Shown here piece after piece: positions 52,196-60,007 of a stretch of 64,000 bases of DNA. This DNA comes from Aneurinibacillus uraniidurans (GTDB taxonomy: Bacteria; Bacillota; Bacilli; Aneurinibacillales; Aneurinibacillaceae), in NCBI RefSeq assembly GCF_028471905.1, contig NZ_CP116902.1:2082501-2146500 (forward strand), read 5' to 3'. A model generated the notes under the pieces. It saw only the letters and a program-made list of their open reading frames with translations. It searched no databases and was not told where the DNA came from. Made by a program: the position numbers and the translations under genes. Every line of letters begins with the position of its first letter. The first letter of the stretch is position 1.

Positions 52196-52807
52196 TTACC
52201 CTTCTTTCATTCCATGCGGTTTCTTTCTATTGTCCACCACGGGACGAGAAAAAGAAAGGGGGCGGATCGAAACTACCAGGCGAATGATGAAAAGTGCAAT
52301 CGCAATCACACTTGTACATACATACAGCAATCGAATGGATGCCAGCTGCGTATCTGTTCCTAGTACAAGCCCATGGTACAAGGCCAGCAGATACGCCGGG
52401 TACGCCATCATGTGAAGCAAGCGCCAAATTTTGCGGTTAACATACTTCCGCCAATCTGAGCTGGCCATGATGATGAGCATTACATAAAACCCGATGATTC
52501 CAGCTGATGTCGCAATGGATTTATGCGCAGACGAGAATGGGATAAAAATATCGGCCCAGCTGTATCCAATATAGTTATCAAATCGCAGCACAAGTCCGTG
52601 TACAAGCCCAAACAACAATCCAAGCCACCCGGCTGTCGTGTGGGTAGCCATAAGAAAAGGTCGGATGCGCGGTGGTGTAACAGGCAGGCTTTGAACAAGC
52701 CCGACACTGACAGCGAGAAACAGTAGAATATAAGCAGTCAGCCCCGCCCCCCGTACTGTATGCCAGACAGAGAAAAAAGCTTGAATCGAATCTAGTAAAG
52801 TTGTCAT
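52196..52807 (-). CDS. Ferric-reductase-like transmembrane protein
   Basis: A 203-residue polytopic membrane protein with about six helices. Two His pairs are spaced as heme b ligands: THTTAGWLGLLFGLVHG (about residues 55-70) and LHMMAYPAYLLALYHG (about 130-145). This is the ferric reductase-like (MsrQ/YedZ-type) transmembrane domain. No cytoplasmic FAD/NAD domain is fused. ATG at 52807 overlaps the ApbE stop by 4 bp (ATGA), and GGAGG is about 10 bases upstream. With the flavin transferase it suggests electron transfer across the membrane. Confidence 0.85.
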   Translation of the reverse strand: MTTLLDSIQAFFSVWHTVRGAGLTAYILLFLAVSVGLVQSLPVTPPRIRPFLMATHTTAGWLGLLFGLVHGLVLRFDNYIGYSWADIFIPFSSAHKSIATSAGIIGFYVMLIIMASSDWRKYVNRKIWRLLHMMAYPAYLLALYHGLVLGTDTQLASIRLLYVCTSVIAIALFIIRLVVSIRPLSFSRPVVDNRKKPHGMKEG

Positions 52808-53739
52808 TCTTTCACTTCCTCCCATTCGGTGCAATAATCAGCCAGATTCCCTCCGAATATGATCGTTTCGCTTTGCGTTACAAAGATATAACCAAGCTCT
52901 GGTTTGTTCTCCCGCATCCAACGCTCTCCTTCTTTTGATCCGCGAATCAGCAAGGTTTTGGCATATACATCTGCGGTTACCGTATCAGGTGCGAGAACTG
53001 TAACTTGTACAAGATCAGATGTGGCAGGCATGCACCTGCGCGGGTCAATAATATGGTGCGCGCGTGTGCCATCAGTCAGCTGCCAGCTGCGTTTTATGGA
53101 ACTGCTTGTCGCAATCCCTGCATCTCGATGAAACCACAACACCGCTACATCCTCATCCACATGGAACGGATTTGCGATGCTGATGCCCCATGGCTCCCCC
53201 TCATTTGTGCCCCATACCGCAATATCACCACCAGCATCAATCAGACCGGATGAAATGCCGGATGCCAGTAATCTGCGTTGTACTTCATCCGCACTCCATC
53301 CTTTAGCGATGCCGCCAAGATCAACCTGTACCCCTGCCCGTAGAAAAGCGGTCTGCTCGGACGCATCAAGCACAAGCGGCGATTTATGTAGGCAAGCAGG
53401 CTGCTGCGATTGCGGGAACGAGAATGATTGCGAATAAGTAGAAAGTGTTTCAAAGCTCTTATCGTATCCAAGTGCGCACAAAACATCTCCTAGATAAGGA
53501 TTAAATAGTCCGTCGGTTTCCCAGTGGTACGTATGTGCAAGGCTGAGAAGCCCATACAGTAAGGGCGACACACGATGCGGCTGACCCGCAGCCTGATTTA
53601 ACGCTGTAAGCTCACTGGTCGACTGAAAGCGACTGAGTTTCTTTTCAAGTGTATAGATAAGCTGTTCTGTTTTCTCATGGGAAGCCAGATCAAGTCCAAC
53701 CGTACCAAAAGTCGTGTTCATCGCCCGAAATGTGTACAT
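52804..53739 (-). CDS. FAD:protein FMN transferase (ApbE family)
   Basis: A 311-residue ApbE protein that attaches FMN to Thr or Ser of target proteins outside the membrane. Family parts: FRAMNTTFGTVG at the start, LSRFQSTSELTALNQAAG (about residue 35), VQVDLGGIAKGWSADEV (about residue 140), GLIDAGGDIAVWG, and HHIIDPRRCMPATSDLVQVTVLAPDTVTADVYAKTL (about 228-263). No signal peptide is obvious, unlike periplasmic ApbE. A potential target with the D-x2-T/S-G-A-T motif is not visible in the neighbouring genes. It lies between a secreted charged protein and the ferric-reductase-like gene. Confidence 0.92.
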   Translation of the reverse strand: MYTFRAMNTTFGTVGLDLASHEKTEQLIYTLEKKLSRFQSTSELTALNQAAGQPHRVSPLLYGLLSLAHTYHWETDGLFNPYLGDVLCALGYDKSFETLSTYSQSFSFPQSQQPACLHKSPLVLDASEQTAFLRAGVQVDLGGIAKGWSADEVQRRLLASGISSGLIDAGGDIAVWGTNEGEPWGISIANPFHVDEDVAVLWFHRDAGIATSSSIKRSWQLTDGTRAHHIIDPRRCMPATSDLVQVTVLAPDTVTADVYAKTLLIRGSKEGERWMRENKPELGYIFVTQSETIIFGGNLADYCTEWEEVKE

Positions 53740-53754
53740 ATTCAGCCCTCCTAC

Positions 53755-54156
53755 TTAAGAAGCACGGGAACGAGCTGCTGGTTTTTTCGCTGTTTCCTGT
53801 TCAGCATACGATGAACGTTGTGCAGTTGAGCGGTGTTTCGTGGACTTTTGTACAACTGTTTTTTCCTCATGGTCCCCATCGTCATACGCTTTATCGTCGT
53901 CCTCGTTATGCTGTTCATATTTTCGTTTATGATGCTTCTCTTCTTTATTCGCTTGGCTATCTGTCTTTACGGTCTCAGGTTGGACTAGTTTGGAAACAGG
54001 CTGCTGTGCAGCTGGTGTGATCGGCTGCATCTGAACTTCAGCAGATTGCGTGGCTGCTTTCGTCGCATCTGCTTGTTTGGAAAGGCCAACAAAGCCGGTA
54101 AATGCTACCACGCTGGAGAGACTGATTACCCATTTCGTCAACGTATGTTTTGCCAT
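53755..54156 (-). CDS. Small secreted low-complexity protein
   Basis: A 133-residue protein with an N-terminal signal peptide (WVISLSSVVAFTGFVGL, cleavage near QADA at about residue 31). The mature part is rich in Ala, Gln, Lys, Glu, Asp and His, with a charged block KEEKHHKRKYEQHNEDDD near residue 72-88 and Arg/Ser near the end. It has no fold I recognise and no clear flavinylation motif. It opens the five-gene redox operon, 15 bp before the ApbE gene. Possibly a metal-binding or surface protein; it could be the target of the flavin transferase only if the motif is degenerate. Confidence 0.7.
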   Translation of the reverse strand: MAKHTLTKWVISLSSVVAFTGFVGLSKQADATKAATQSAEVQMQPITPAAQQPVSKLVQPETVKTDSQANKEEKHHKRKYEQHNEDDDKAYDDGDHEEKTVVQKSTKHRSTAQRSSYAEQETAKKPAARSRAS

Positions 54157-54224
54157 ATTTTTGTTTTCCCCTCCGTTTGTTTTTCACTAGTAGCTATCAT
54201 AACGTGCTTTCCTGAAAACAAAAT

Positions 54225-54253
54225 GAAAAAAGAGGCGATCTAAATTCGCCCCT
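54225..54253 (-). terminator. Terminator of pha operon
   Basis: Minus strand: GGCGA / TCGCC (plus 54234-54238 / 54246-54250) followed by CTCTTTTTT. It stands below the 34-residue ORF at the end of the pha transcript. Confidence 0.6.
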
Positions 54254-54269
54254 TACGTTTTATCACGCA

Positions 54270-54374
54270 TTACTTTGGTATAAAAAAACTTCGGTATACA
54301 ATCACGGCCATGCCTGCATACGCCATCCACGACTCCTCATACGGAGATGAAGTTGTTTGCTGTCCTTGCGTCAT
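54270..54374 (-). CDS. 34-residue ORF coupled to phaC
   Basis: ATG at 54374 overlaps the phaC stop (ATGA) and has a GGAGGGG site 4-5 bases upstream inside phaC. The product starts MTQGQQTTSSPYEESWMAYA and continues through a short hydrophobic stretch GMAVIVYRSFFIPK. It is too short for standard gene finders. The ATGA junction, strong ribosome binding site and terminator below suggest it is real and translated with phaC. No function known; a link to polyester granules is only inference. Confidence 0.6.
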   Translation of the reverse strand: MTQGQQTTSSPYEESWMAYAGMAVIVYRSFFIPK

Positions 54375-55420
54375 CTTTTCCCCTCCGATCTTACTGGCTT
54401 CGACCGCTCCGGTAACCATTCTGCCAGATCTTCTGGCAACCCACCATTCGCCGTAAACATGACATGACCACCTGTATTAACCCGGAATGTTTTATCGAGG
54501 CTTGCGGCCATGTCCATAATCGGGCGACTTTGCTCAGGCGGCACAAGACGGTCATTGCTGCTGGTGATGACCAACAGATTCGCGCGAATCGATGCAAGAT
54601 GAACCGGTTTTCCCCCTATGACCAATCCGCCGTTGATCAACTTATTGTCGCGCCCGAAATCCTGTATTGTTTGCAGGAGAGCAGCTCCAGCAAATGGAAT
54701 ATGATCTTTCGTCCATTGATTAAAACGGCGCCAGCGTGCCACATAAGCATCATCATATCCACGAGCTAAGAGCGACAAGTATGGACTAACATATACCGGC
54801 GAGGTCACCACGCGCATGGATGCTTCCATCATCCGAGCCGGCAAAATACCATACAGCTCAAGAAATTCTTTGATCGGAGCGTCCTCTTCCTTAAGTGCAG
54901 CTACCCAGTTGTCTAGCACAGGTACAATGCTAAAGTCTAGCGGCGTCACGGATAAAATCAGATTGCGAATTGGCTCTTCGGCAATCGCGGTGTAGATAGC
55001 AGCCAATGTACCACCAAGACAATACCCAATCACTGTCATTTCTTCTGCCCCGGAGTGACGCAGTGCGCGACGTACCCCTTTTTGAATATAGCCGATAATA
55101 TAATCGGTAAGTGTAATGTCTTTGTCTTCATAGCCTGGAATACCAAAGTCCAGCAAGTACACATCAAAGCCGTTTTGTACATACGATTCAATCATGCTTG
55201 AGCCCGGAGCTAGATCAAGAATATACGGCTGGTTCACAAGTGAATATACAAGAAACAGTGGAACAGCATACTTGCGCTTTACAGCTGGATAATGCCACAA
55301 AGTTGCTTTGTTTTTCTTCCAGATCGCTGCGCGCGGTGTTCCGCCAATCTCTGGCACAGGAGTATGCCAGATACTAACGAAATTAGACCAACGGCGCAGC
55401 TCTTGCTCCTGACTCATCAT
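54371..55420 (-). CDS. phaC: Class IV poly(3-hydroxyalkanoate) synthase subunit PhaC
   Basis: A 349-residue PHA synthase catalytic subunit, similar in size to Bacillus class IV PhaC. The lipase-box-like motif is GYCLGG (Cys nucleophile about residue 135), the catalytic Asp is in SSNDRLVPP (about 290) and the His in NTGGHVMF (about 320). The N-terminal LYSLVNQPYILDLAPG-like segment is typical. ATG at 55420 overlaps the phaR stop (ATGA). It polymerises 3-hydroxyacyl-CoA on granule surfaces together with PhaR. It is followed by a coupled 34-residue ORF. Confidence 0.95.
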   Translation of the reverse strand: MMSQEQELRRWSNFVSIWHTPVPEIGGTPRAAIWKKNKATLWHYPAVKRKYAVPLFLVYSLVNQPYILDLAPGSSMIESYVQNGFDVYLLDFGIPGYEDKDITLTDYIIGYIQKGVRRALRHSGAEEMTVIGYCLGGTLAAIYTAIAEEPIRNLILSVTPLDFSIVPVLDNWVAALKEEDAPIKEFLELYGILPARMMEASMRVVTSPVYVSPYLSLLARGYDDAYVARWRRFNQWTKDHIPFAGAALLQTIQDFGRDNKLINGGLVIGGKPVHLASIRANLLVITSSNDRLVPPEQSRPIMDMAASLDKTFRVNTGGHVMFTANGGLPEDLAEWLPERSKPVRSEGKR

Positions 55421-55932
55421 TTATTTACTCCCAAAAAACGCATCCGCTTGGCCGCAGTTGGCTTTGCGTCGAATGTGCCCATTTCCATTATTTTAGCAAG
55501 CATAGATGTGGCAGTCGGTGAAGCTGTTTTCTCTGTTTTCTCAGTCGATATCGGCTGCTGTCTTTGACGTGTCCGACGCGAGGTGGTTCGGCGTGAGGTC
55601 ATTCGAGCATGTGGTTTGGCTGTGGACGTACGCAGGGCCAATTGATCTTCGATAGCGTCCAGCTTCTCCTCCAACTGGATAACAAGGTTCGCGATTCGAG
55701 CCACATCATCTTTTGTCGGAATATTTAACAGCGCCGTAATGGTTTCGATCGATTCGCGCAGCGGCTTCATCATTTGAATAAAAGATTCGGTATAGTCGCG
55801 TCCCTGCTGAACCGCAGCTGGGCTGTTCAGTTGACTGTGAATCAGATGGTTGACCATTTGTTCCCAGATAACTCCAGTTTTCTTTAAATCGTTATATAGA
55901 CGATTTATGTTCTTCCAATATTCATTTTCCAT
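55417..55932 (-). CDS. phaR: PHA synthase subunit PhaR (class IV)
   Basis: A 171-residue subunit required by class IV PhaC. It is helical and charged, with a middle region (YWKNINRLYNDLKKTGVIWEQMVNHLIHSQLNSPAAVQQG, about residues 5-44, typical of PhaR), a coiled-coil part (about 68-95) and a basic Thr/Arg/Gln-rich tail (about 105-130). It starts with a good site 20-25 bp after the SDR gene and overlaps phaC. The tail probably interacts with the granule or DNA; that is inference. Confidence 0.9.
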   Translation of the reverse strand: MENEYWKNINRLYNDLKKTGVIWEQMVNHLIHSQLNSPAAVQQGRDYTESFIQMMKPLRESIETITALLNIPTKDDVARIANLVIQLEEKLDAIEDQLALRTSTAKPHARMTSRRTTSRRTRQRQQPISTEKTEKTASPTATSMLAKIMEMGTFDAKPTAAKRMRFLGVNK

Positions 55933-55956
55933 GATGGTTTATCCTTTCTATATGGT

Positions 55957-56727
55957 TTATACAAGAGCAGACATGCCGCCATCTACGACTAGTACATGCC
56001 CAGTCACATAATCGGAGGCAGAAGATGCTAGGAAAATAACAGATCCACCCAAGTCATTTTCCCCACCGAACCGCCTAGCTGGAATGTGTACGAGTAATTT
56101 CTCACTAATGTTCTCTTGCAGCTTTTGTGTAATTTTCGTTGGGAAAAAGCCGGGAGCGATCGCATTGATCTGAATATTATAGGAAGCAAGCTTAACAGCC
56201 AGATCTTTCGTCAATGTCATAACCGCTCCCTTACTTGTGTTGTAGGCAATCGTATCCATTAATGCTGGATGCGTACCGCCAAACCCGGATACGGATGCGA
56301 TGTTGATGATCTTGCCACCACCATTCTGCATCATGATAGGAGCGACCGCCTGCGCAAATAAAAAGACGGCCCGAACATTCACGTTCATCACCTTATCCCA
56401 CTTATCAACAGGCATGGCAAGCATCGGGGCAGCCCAGGAGATGCCGCTGTTGTTAACCAAAATATCGATTCGACCAAAATGTTCTACAGCTTTATCAACG
56501 ACTTGTCGGATCATCGCTGGGTCAGATGCATCGCAGGCAAGTGCTAGTGCCTGTGTGCCTCGCGCAGTCAGCCGGTCCACCACCGCCTGGCAAGCTTCCA
56601 GATTGCGCGAGCAGATCACAATATTAGCACCTGCTTCTGCCAACGCCTGCACCATCTGCTCTCCTAGGCCCCTACCACCACCTGTCACAAGGGCCGTTTT
56701 CCCAGTTAAATTGAATAACTCTTTCAC
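55957..56727 (-). CDS. SDR oxidoreductase of the pha operon (PhaB-like)
   Basis: A 256-residue SDR with TGGGRGLGEQMVQA for cofactor, NNSGIS, catalytic Ser in NIASVSG and Y-x3-K as YNTSK (Tyr about residue 160). The C-terminus is YVTGHVLVVDGGMSALV. It resembles the gluconate 5-dehydrogenase / 3-oxoacyl reductase type. Because phaR and phaC follow directly on the same strand, acetoacetyl-CoA reduction (PhaB function) is likely, but not proved by sequence alone. It is the first gene of the unit. Confidence 0.85.
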   Translation of the reverse strand: MKELFNLTGKTALVTGGGRGLGEQMVQALAEAGANIVICSRNLEACQAVVDRLTARGTQALALACDASDPAMIRQVVDKAVEHFGRIDILVNNSGISWAAPMLAMPVDKWDKVMNVNVRAVFLFAQAVAPIMMQNGGGKIINIASVSGFGGTHPALMDTIAYNTSKGAVMTLTKDLAVKLASYNIQINAIAPGFFPTKITQKLQENISEKLLVHIPARRFGGENDLGGSVIFLASSASDYVTGHVLVVDGGMSALV

Positions 56728-56911
56728 TATGGTACACGTCCTTTATCTATCATTTTTTACGAGACTTCGATACAGTATAGATAAACAGCACTTGATACGT
56801 GCACGTAATCCTGTCCCAAATGTGTCAAGGTACGTGGAAATTACATCTACTGCCCTCATCGTGGTACAATATAAAAAACGAAGTAGGACATACATACAAA
56901 GGAGATTTCAG

Positions 56912-57400
56912 ATGCGATACGTCACAGCTCTACTTATCATAATCTGCTTGTTTGTCAGACCGCTCCCTGCGTTTGCCCTGACAGAGCTACAAACATCAGA
57001 TCCAGCCAATGGCAGTCTAGTTCAACAAGACCGGCAAGACATTCGGCTCACTTTTACATCCCCGATTAAAGAAGGAAGTTATTTCAAAATCCAAGATGAG
57101 GCCGGCAATCAAATCAACGTGCAGAACCTGAAAATAAACGGAACCGAAATGACCGGACATACAGCAACTCCGCTGCCGAATGGGCTAATTATCATAACGT
57201 GGGCCGTTATCGACAAAGCCAATAATCATAATCAAGGTGGGGTTACCTTTCACGTGAAGACAAGCCACCCTTCTGCGCCAGATGCATTACAACCTCAACA
57301 AACATCAAGCTCAATTGCCTACATTCCGCTCGTACTCGGTGGAATTGGCATCTTTTTACTTGCAAGTATACTCTGGCTGGTGAAAAAACGAACAACCTGA
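56912..57400 (+). CDS. CopC-domain protein, membrane anchored
   Basis: A 162-residue extracytoplasmic protein. The signal peptide covers residues about 1-22. The CopC-like beta-sandwich runs about 25-115, with TSDPANGSLVQQDRQDIRLTFTSPIKEG at its N-terminus and IITWAVIDKANNHNQGGVTFHV near its end. The His that binds copper at the usual mature N-terminus (HA...) is absent. A C-terminal helix (about residues 132-155) anchors it. ATG at 56912 follows AAAGGAG; the longer upstream frame is a shadow of the SDR gene. It is followed by the crcB genes 27 bp downstream. Confidence 0.8.
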   Translation: MRYVTALLIIICLFVRPLPAFALTELQTSDPANGSLVQQDRQDIRLTFTSPIKEGSYFKIQDEAGNQINVQNLKINGTEMTGHTATPLPNGLIIITWAVIDKANNHNQGGVTFHVKTSHPSAPDALQPQQTSSSIAYIPLVLGGIGIFLLASILWLVKKRTT

Positions 57401-57426
57401 ATGCGAGATGACATAAGGGGGATAAA

Positions 57427-57825
57427 ATGAGCTACATCTGGGTAGGAATTGCCGGAATAGCCGGGGCTCTTTCCCGTTATCTAGTGGGAATGTGGATACA
57501 GGGAAGCGTCGCAAGTTTTCCACTGGCGACGCTTCTCATTAATCTTACAGGTTCGTTTCTGCTTGCCTTCTTTTATACATGGACAGCCCGACGCTTCCCT
57601 GTACATCCGCATGTACGAACGGCTATCGGAACCGGATTTATCGGGTCATTTACAACGTTTTCGACGTTTAGCTACGAAACGCTTCATCTAATGCATAGCG
57701 GGCAGATGGCTGCTGCGCTTAGTTATGTGATTGCCAGTCTAATCGGTGGCTACGGGACAGCTGTACTCGGCATTCGACTTGCTGCACGCTCACAAGAAAC
57801 AAGGCCACACGAGAGGCAGGGATAG
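57427..57825 (+). CDS. crcB: CrcB-family fluoride channel subunit 1
   Basis: A 132-residue protein with four membrane helices. The Fluc signature GTGFIGSFTTFSTFSYE (about residues 67-83) and the N-terminal GIAGIAGALSRYLVG and LINLTGSFLLAFFY (with conserved Asn) are all present. It directly precedes a second CrcB gene, so the two form a heterodimeric fluoride channel. ATG follows GGGGGAT. No fluoride riboswitch is visible upstream. Confidence 0.93.
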   Translation: MSYIWVGIAGIAGALSRYLVGMWIQGSVASFPLATLLINLTGSFLLAFFYTWTARRFPVHPHVRTAIGTGFIGSFTTFSTFSYETLHLMHSGQMAAALSYVIASLIGGYGTAVLGIRLAARSQETRPHERQG

Positions 57826-57827
57826 GT

Positions 57828-58187
57828 ATGGAAATCGTCTGGATCGCAGTGGGCAGTTTTATCGGAGCCATTAGCCGCTTTGCGCTTACTTCTTTCATCA
57901 GCCGGGTTGTGTCCTCTCCGCTGCCATACGGAACAGTAGTCGTGAATTTGCTTGGCTCATTTCTGCTTGGACTTTTGTACGGTATGGAAGCAAGCCTGCC
58001 TCTGCTTCTATTTGCGGGTGTCGGATTTCTTGGATCGTTTACGACATTTTCGACGTTTCAATTCGACATTACAGAACTTCGTAGCAGGCAACGAAACAAG
58101 ATAGCATTCTATTACATAGCACTTAGCATTCTGGGCGGCATTATACTAGCCGCGCTCGGATTCGAGCTTGGTCGCCGATTTATCTGA
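57828..58187 (+). CDS. crcB: CrcB-family fluoride channel subunit 2
   Basis: A 119-residue Fluc protein with four helices. GVGFLGSFTTFSTFQFD (about residue 64) and VVNLLGSFLLGLLYG with the conserved Asn match. It starts 2 bp after the first crcB stop. The paired subunits give dual-topology heterodimers in Bacillales. Confidence 0.93.
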   Translation: MEIVWIAVGSFIGAISRFALTSFISRVVSSPLPYGTVVVNLLGSFLLGLLYGMEASLPLLLFAGVGFLGSFTTFSTFQFDITELRSRQRNKIAFYYIALSILGGIILAALGFELGRRFI

Positions 58188-58193
58188 AACAGC

Positions 58194-58236
58194 AAAAAGC
58201 TCCTCGTGCCATTCCAGCAACGGGGAGCTTTTTTTG
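58194..58236 (+). terminator. Terminator of crcB genes
   Basis: AAAAAGCTCC (58194-58203) / GGAGCTTTTT (58223-58232), followed by TT. It starts six bases after the last crcB stop and is symmetric for the convergent gene. Confidence 0.85.
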
Positions 58237-58241
58237 GTATG

Positions 58242-58589
58242 TTACGATCGTACATAATACATAAAGACTGTAAAGAGTGGCATCAGAACTGTCGTAATAA
58301 GAGCTGGACAAGACAGAACAAGTCCGAACGTAGCGAACTTCTTATTCTGTAACGTGTAGCGAGCCCGAAGCCCAAGTATGAAGCCGAACAAAGCCAACAG
58401 AACCGACAGCATCAGCCACAACATTGCCATCTGAGCTGCAACGACCCCATTTCCATCCGCACGGATAATCATACTAGAAAAAAATAAAAGCAAAAGAATA
58501 AAGCTACCCGTGCCAAATATAAAGGAAAGCAAGGCTTGGATCGGTTTATTAACCGGCTGCTCCTGTGCGCTGTCATGTGTTTGTGTCAT
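58242..58589 (-). CDS. Small membrane protein of unknown function
   Basis: A 115-residue protein with three predicted helices (about residues 20-42, 52-74, 86-110) after a polar N-terminal region of about 15 residues rich in Gln. AAAGGG lies about 8 bases upstream of ATG. I do not recognise the family. It stands convergent to the crcB genes and sits between them and luxS on the minus strand; no operon evidence. Confidence 0.65.
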   Translation of the reverse strand: MTQTHDSAQEQPVNKPIQALLSFIFGTGSFILLLLFFSSMIIRADGNGVVAAQMAMLWLMLSVLLALFGFILGLRARYTLQNKKFATFGLVLSCPALITTVLMPLFTVFMYYVRS

Positions 58590-58719
58590 ACGAACAACCC
58601 TTTCCGTATTTTACATACACGTAAGGATGTATGCTTACGTATAACTGTAGACGAAAACAGTGTAAGATTCAAGACAACAGCTTCAATCCTCTGCGTCAAA
58701 TGTGAAGGAATTCTGACAT

Positions 58720-59208
58720 TTATGTGATGCGAATAAAGGTCTGTAAAAATTCCTTAGAATGACTAAGAAAACGTATCGCTTCCTTCTTCGCAGCTTCCAG
58801 GTCGTGATCACGATAATTTCCGCATTGGACTTCATTGCATGCCGGAACTTCCTTCGCTTCCACTACATCTCGAAGTGTTGTCGTCAACAGTTCATATACT
58901 TCTTCTACCGTATATGCTCCCTGCAAAATGACATAAAATCCTGTTCGGCATCCCATCGGTGAAACATCTATTACATGATCCGAGTAGGTACGGATATTTT
59001 CCGCTAGTAGATGTTCAAGCGAATGAATAGTAGCCGTTGCTAGAAACTCTACATTTGGCTGAGTAAACCGGATGTCGAACTTGCTAACCACGAATTCTGA
59101 ACGAACCTCTCCTTCCTGTACGAAGTGTTTTTGATCTGCTACGCGAATGTACGGGGCTTCTACCTGTGTGTGGTCAAGCTGAAATGACTCTACTTTATAT
59201 GTTTTCAT
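58720..59208 (-). CDS. luxS: S-ribosylhomocysteine lyase LuxS
   Basis: A 162-residue LuxS. The metal-binding HSLEH motif (about residues 62-66), the R-x-H-like DHVIDVSPMGCRTGFY (about 76-92) and CNEVQCGNYRDHDLE (about 120-135) with the metal Cys are present. It splits S-ribosylhomocysteine to homocysteine and the AI-2 precursor. The RBS is AAAGGG upstream of ATG. A nearby MetY gene also belongs to homocysteine metabolism, though these two genes are not in one operon. Confidence 0.96.
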   Translation of the reverse strand: MKTYKVESFQLDHTQVEAPYIRVADQKHFVQEGEVRSEFVVSKFDIRFTQPNVEFLATATIHSLEHLLAENIRTYSDHVIDVSPMGCRTGFYVILQGAYTVEEVYELLTTTLRDVVEAKEVPACNEVQCGNYRDHDLEAAKKEAIRFLSHSKEFLQTFIRIT

Positions 59209-59239
59209 CGTATAACCCTTTCCTTATTTATTTGTATGG

Positions 59240-60007
59240 CTAGGCAAAATGCAAGCTGTGCAGAAGCTGAGAGCGATAGGCAACAAATGCTGCCTCATCC
59301 CGCTGTCTCGGTCTTGGAAGATCAATCGCAATCACTTCCTTGATTTGCCCGGGACGTGCTGACATCACGACGACCCGATCACTAACATAAATCGCCTCAT
59401 CAATATCATGGGTGACAAATAACATGGTTGTATTTCGTTCTTTCCAAATCCGCAAAATCTCATCCTGCATATTCATCCGGGTAAAAGCGTCGAGTGCACC
59501 AAGCGGCTCATCAAGCAGCAACACTTTCGGATGATTCACCAATGCCCGTGCCAATGCGGCCCGCTGTGCCATCCCACCCGATAACTGGTGTGGATATGAA
59601 TTGACGAAATTCTCAAGTCCAACAAGCTGTAAAAATTCGTCGACATCAGCTCTTTTCTCATGCAAAATCCCCCGCGCCTCAAGTCCGGTTGCTACATTAC
59701 TCCACACGTTTTTCCATGGAAACAACGTTGGGTCCTGAAACATAAATCCCCGGGAGTGATGTGGTCCGTCAATTTCTTCCCCATCAACAAGTAAACTTCC
59801 TCTATCGGGATGTTCAAGTCCAGCAATCAACCGCAACAGTGTCGATTTGCCGCACCCGCTTGGACCGATTAAACTAACAAATTCACCTTCCCTTATGTCA
59901 AGACTAACCTGACTTAGCGCAACGAAAGTTTCTCCCGTAGCATTATAAAACGTTTTGGTAATCCCCTGAATAGAGATCGCTCCACCTTGATGTACAGTTG
60001 CTACCAT
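59240..60007 (-). CDS. ABC transporter ATP-binding protein (SsuB/TauB type)
   Basis: A 255-residue ATPase. Walker A is GPSGCGKSTLLRLIAG, the signature LSGGMAQRAALARA, Walker B VLLLDEPLGALDA and switch TTMLFVTHDIDEA. The short size without a C-terminal regulatory domain and the FMFQDPTLFPWKNVWSNV segment suggest the nitrate/sulfonate/taurine group. Its start overlaps the permease end by 7 bp. Last gene of metY-substrate binding-permease-ATPase, with sulfur source uptake likely. Confidence 0.92.
   Translation of the reverse strand: MVATVHQGGAISIQGITKTFYNATGETFVALSQVSLDIREGEFVSLIGPSGCGKSTLLRLIAGLEHPDRGSLLVDGEEIDGPHHSRGFMFQDPTLFPWKNVWSNVATGLEARGILHEKRADVDEFLQLVGLENFVNSYPHQLSGGMAQRAALARALVNHPKVLLLDEPLGALDAFTRMNMQDEILRIWKERNTTMLFVTHDIDEAIYVSDRVVVMSARPGQIKEVIAIDLPRPRQRDEAAFVAYRSQLLHSLHFA

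Noticed and set aside
56300-56911. Long N-terminal extension of the CopC-like ORF
   Set aside because: Runs through the opposite strand of the SDR gene; ATG at 56912 has the ribosome binding site and the signal peptide.
57401-57426. Fluoride riboswitch in front of crcB
   Set aside because: Only 26 bases separate the CopC-like stop from crcB and no fluoride motif is seen there or before the CopC gene.
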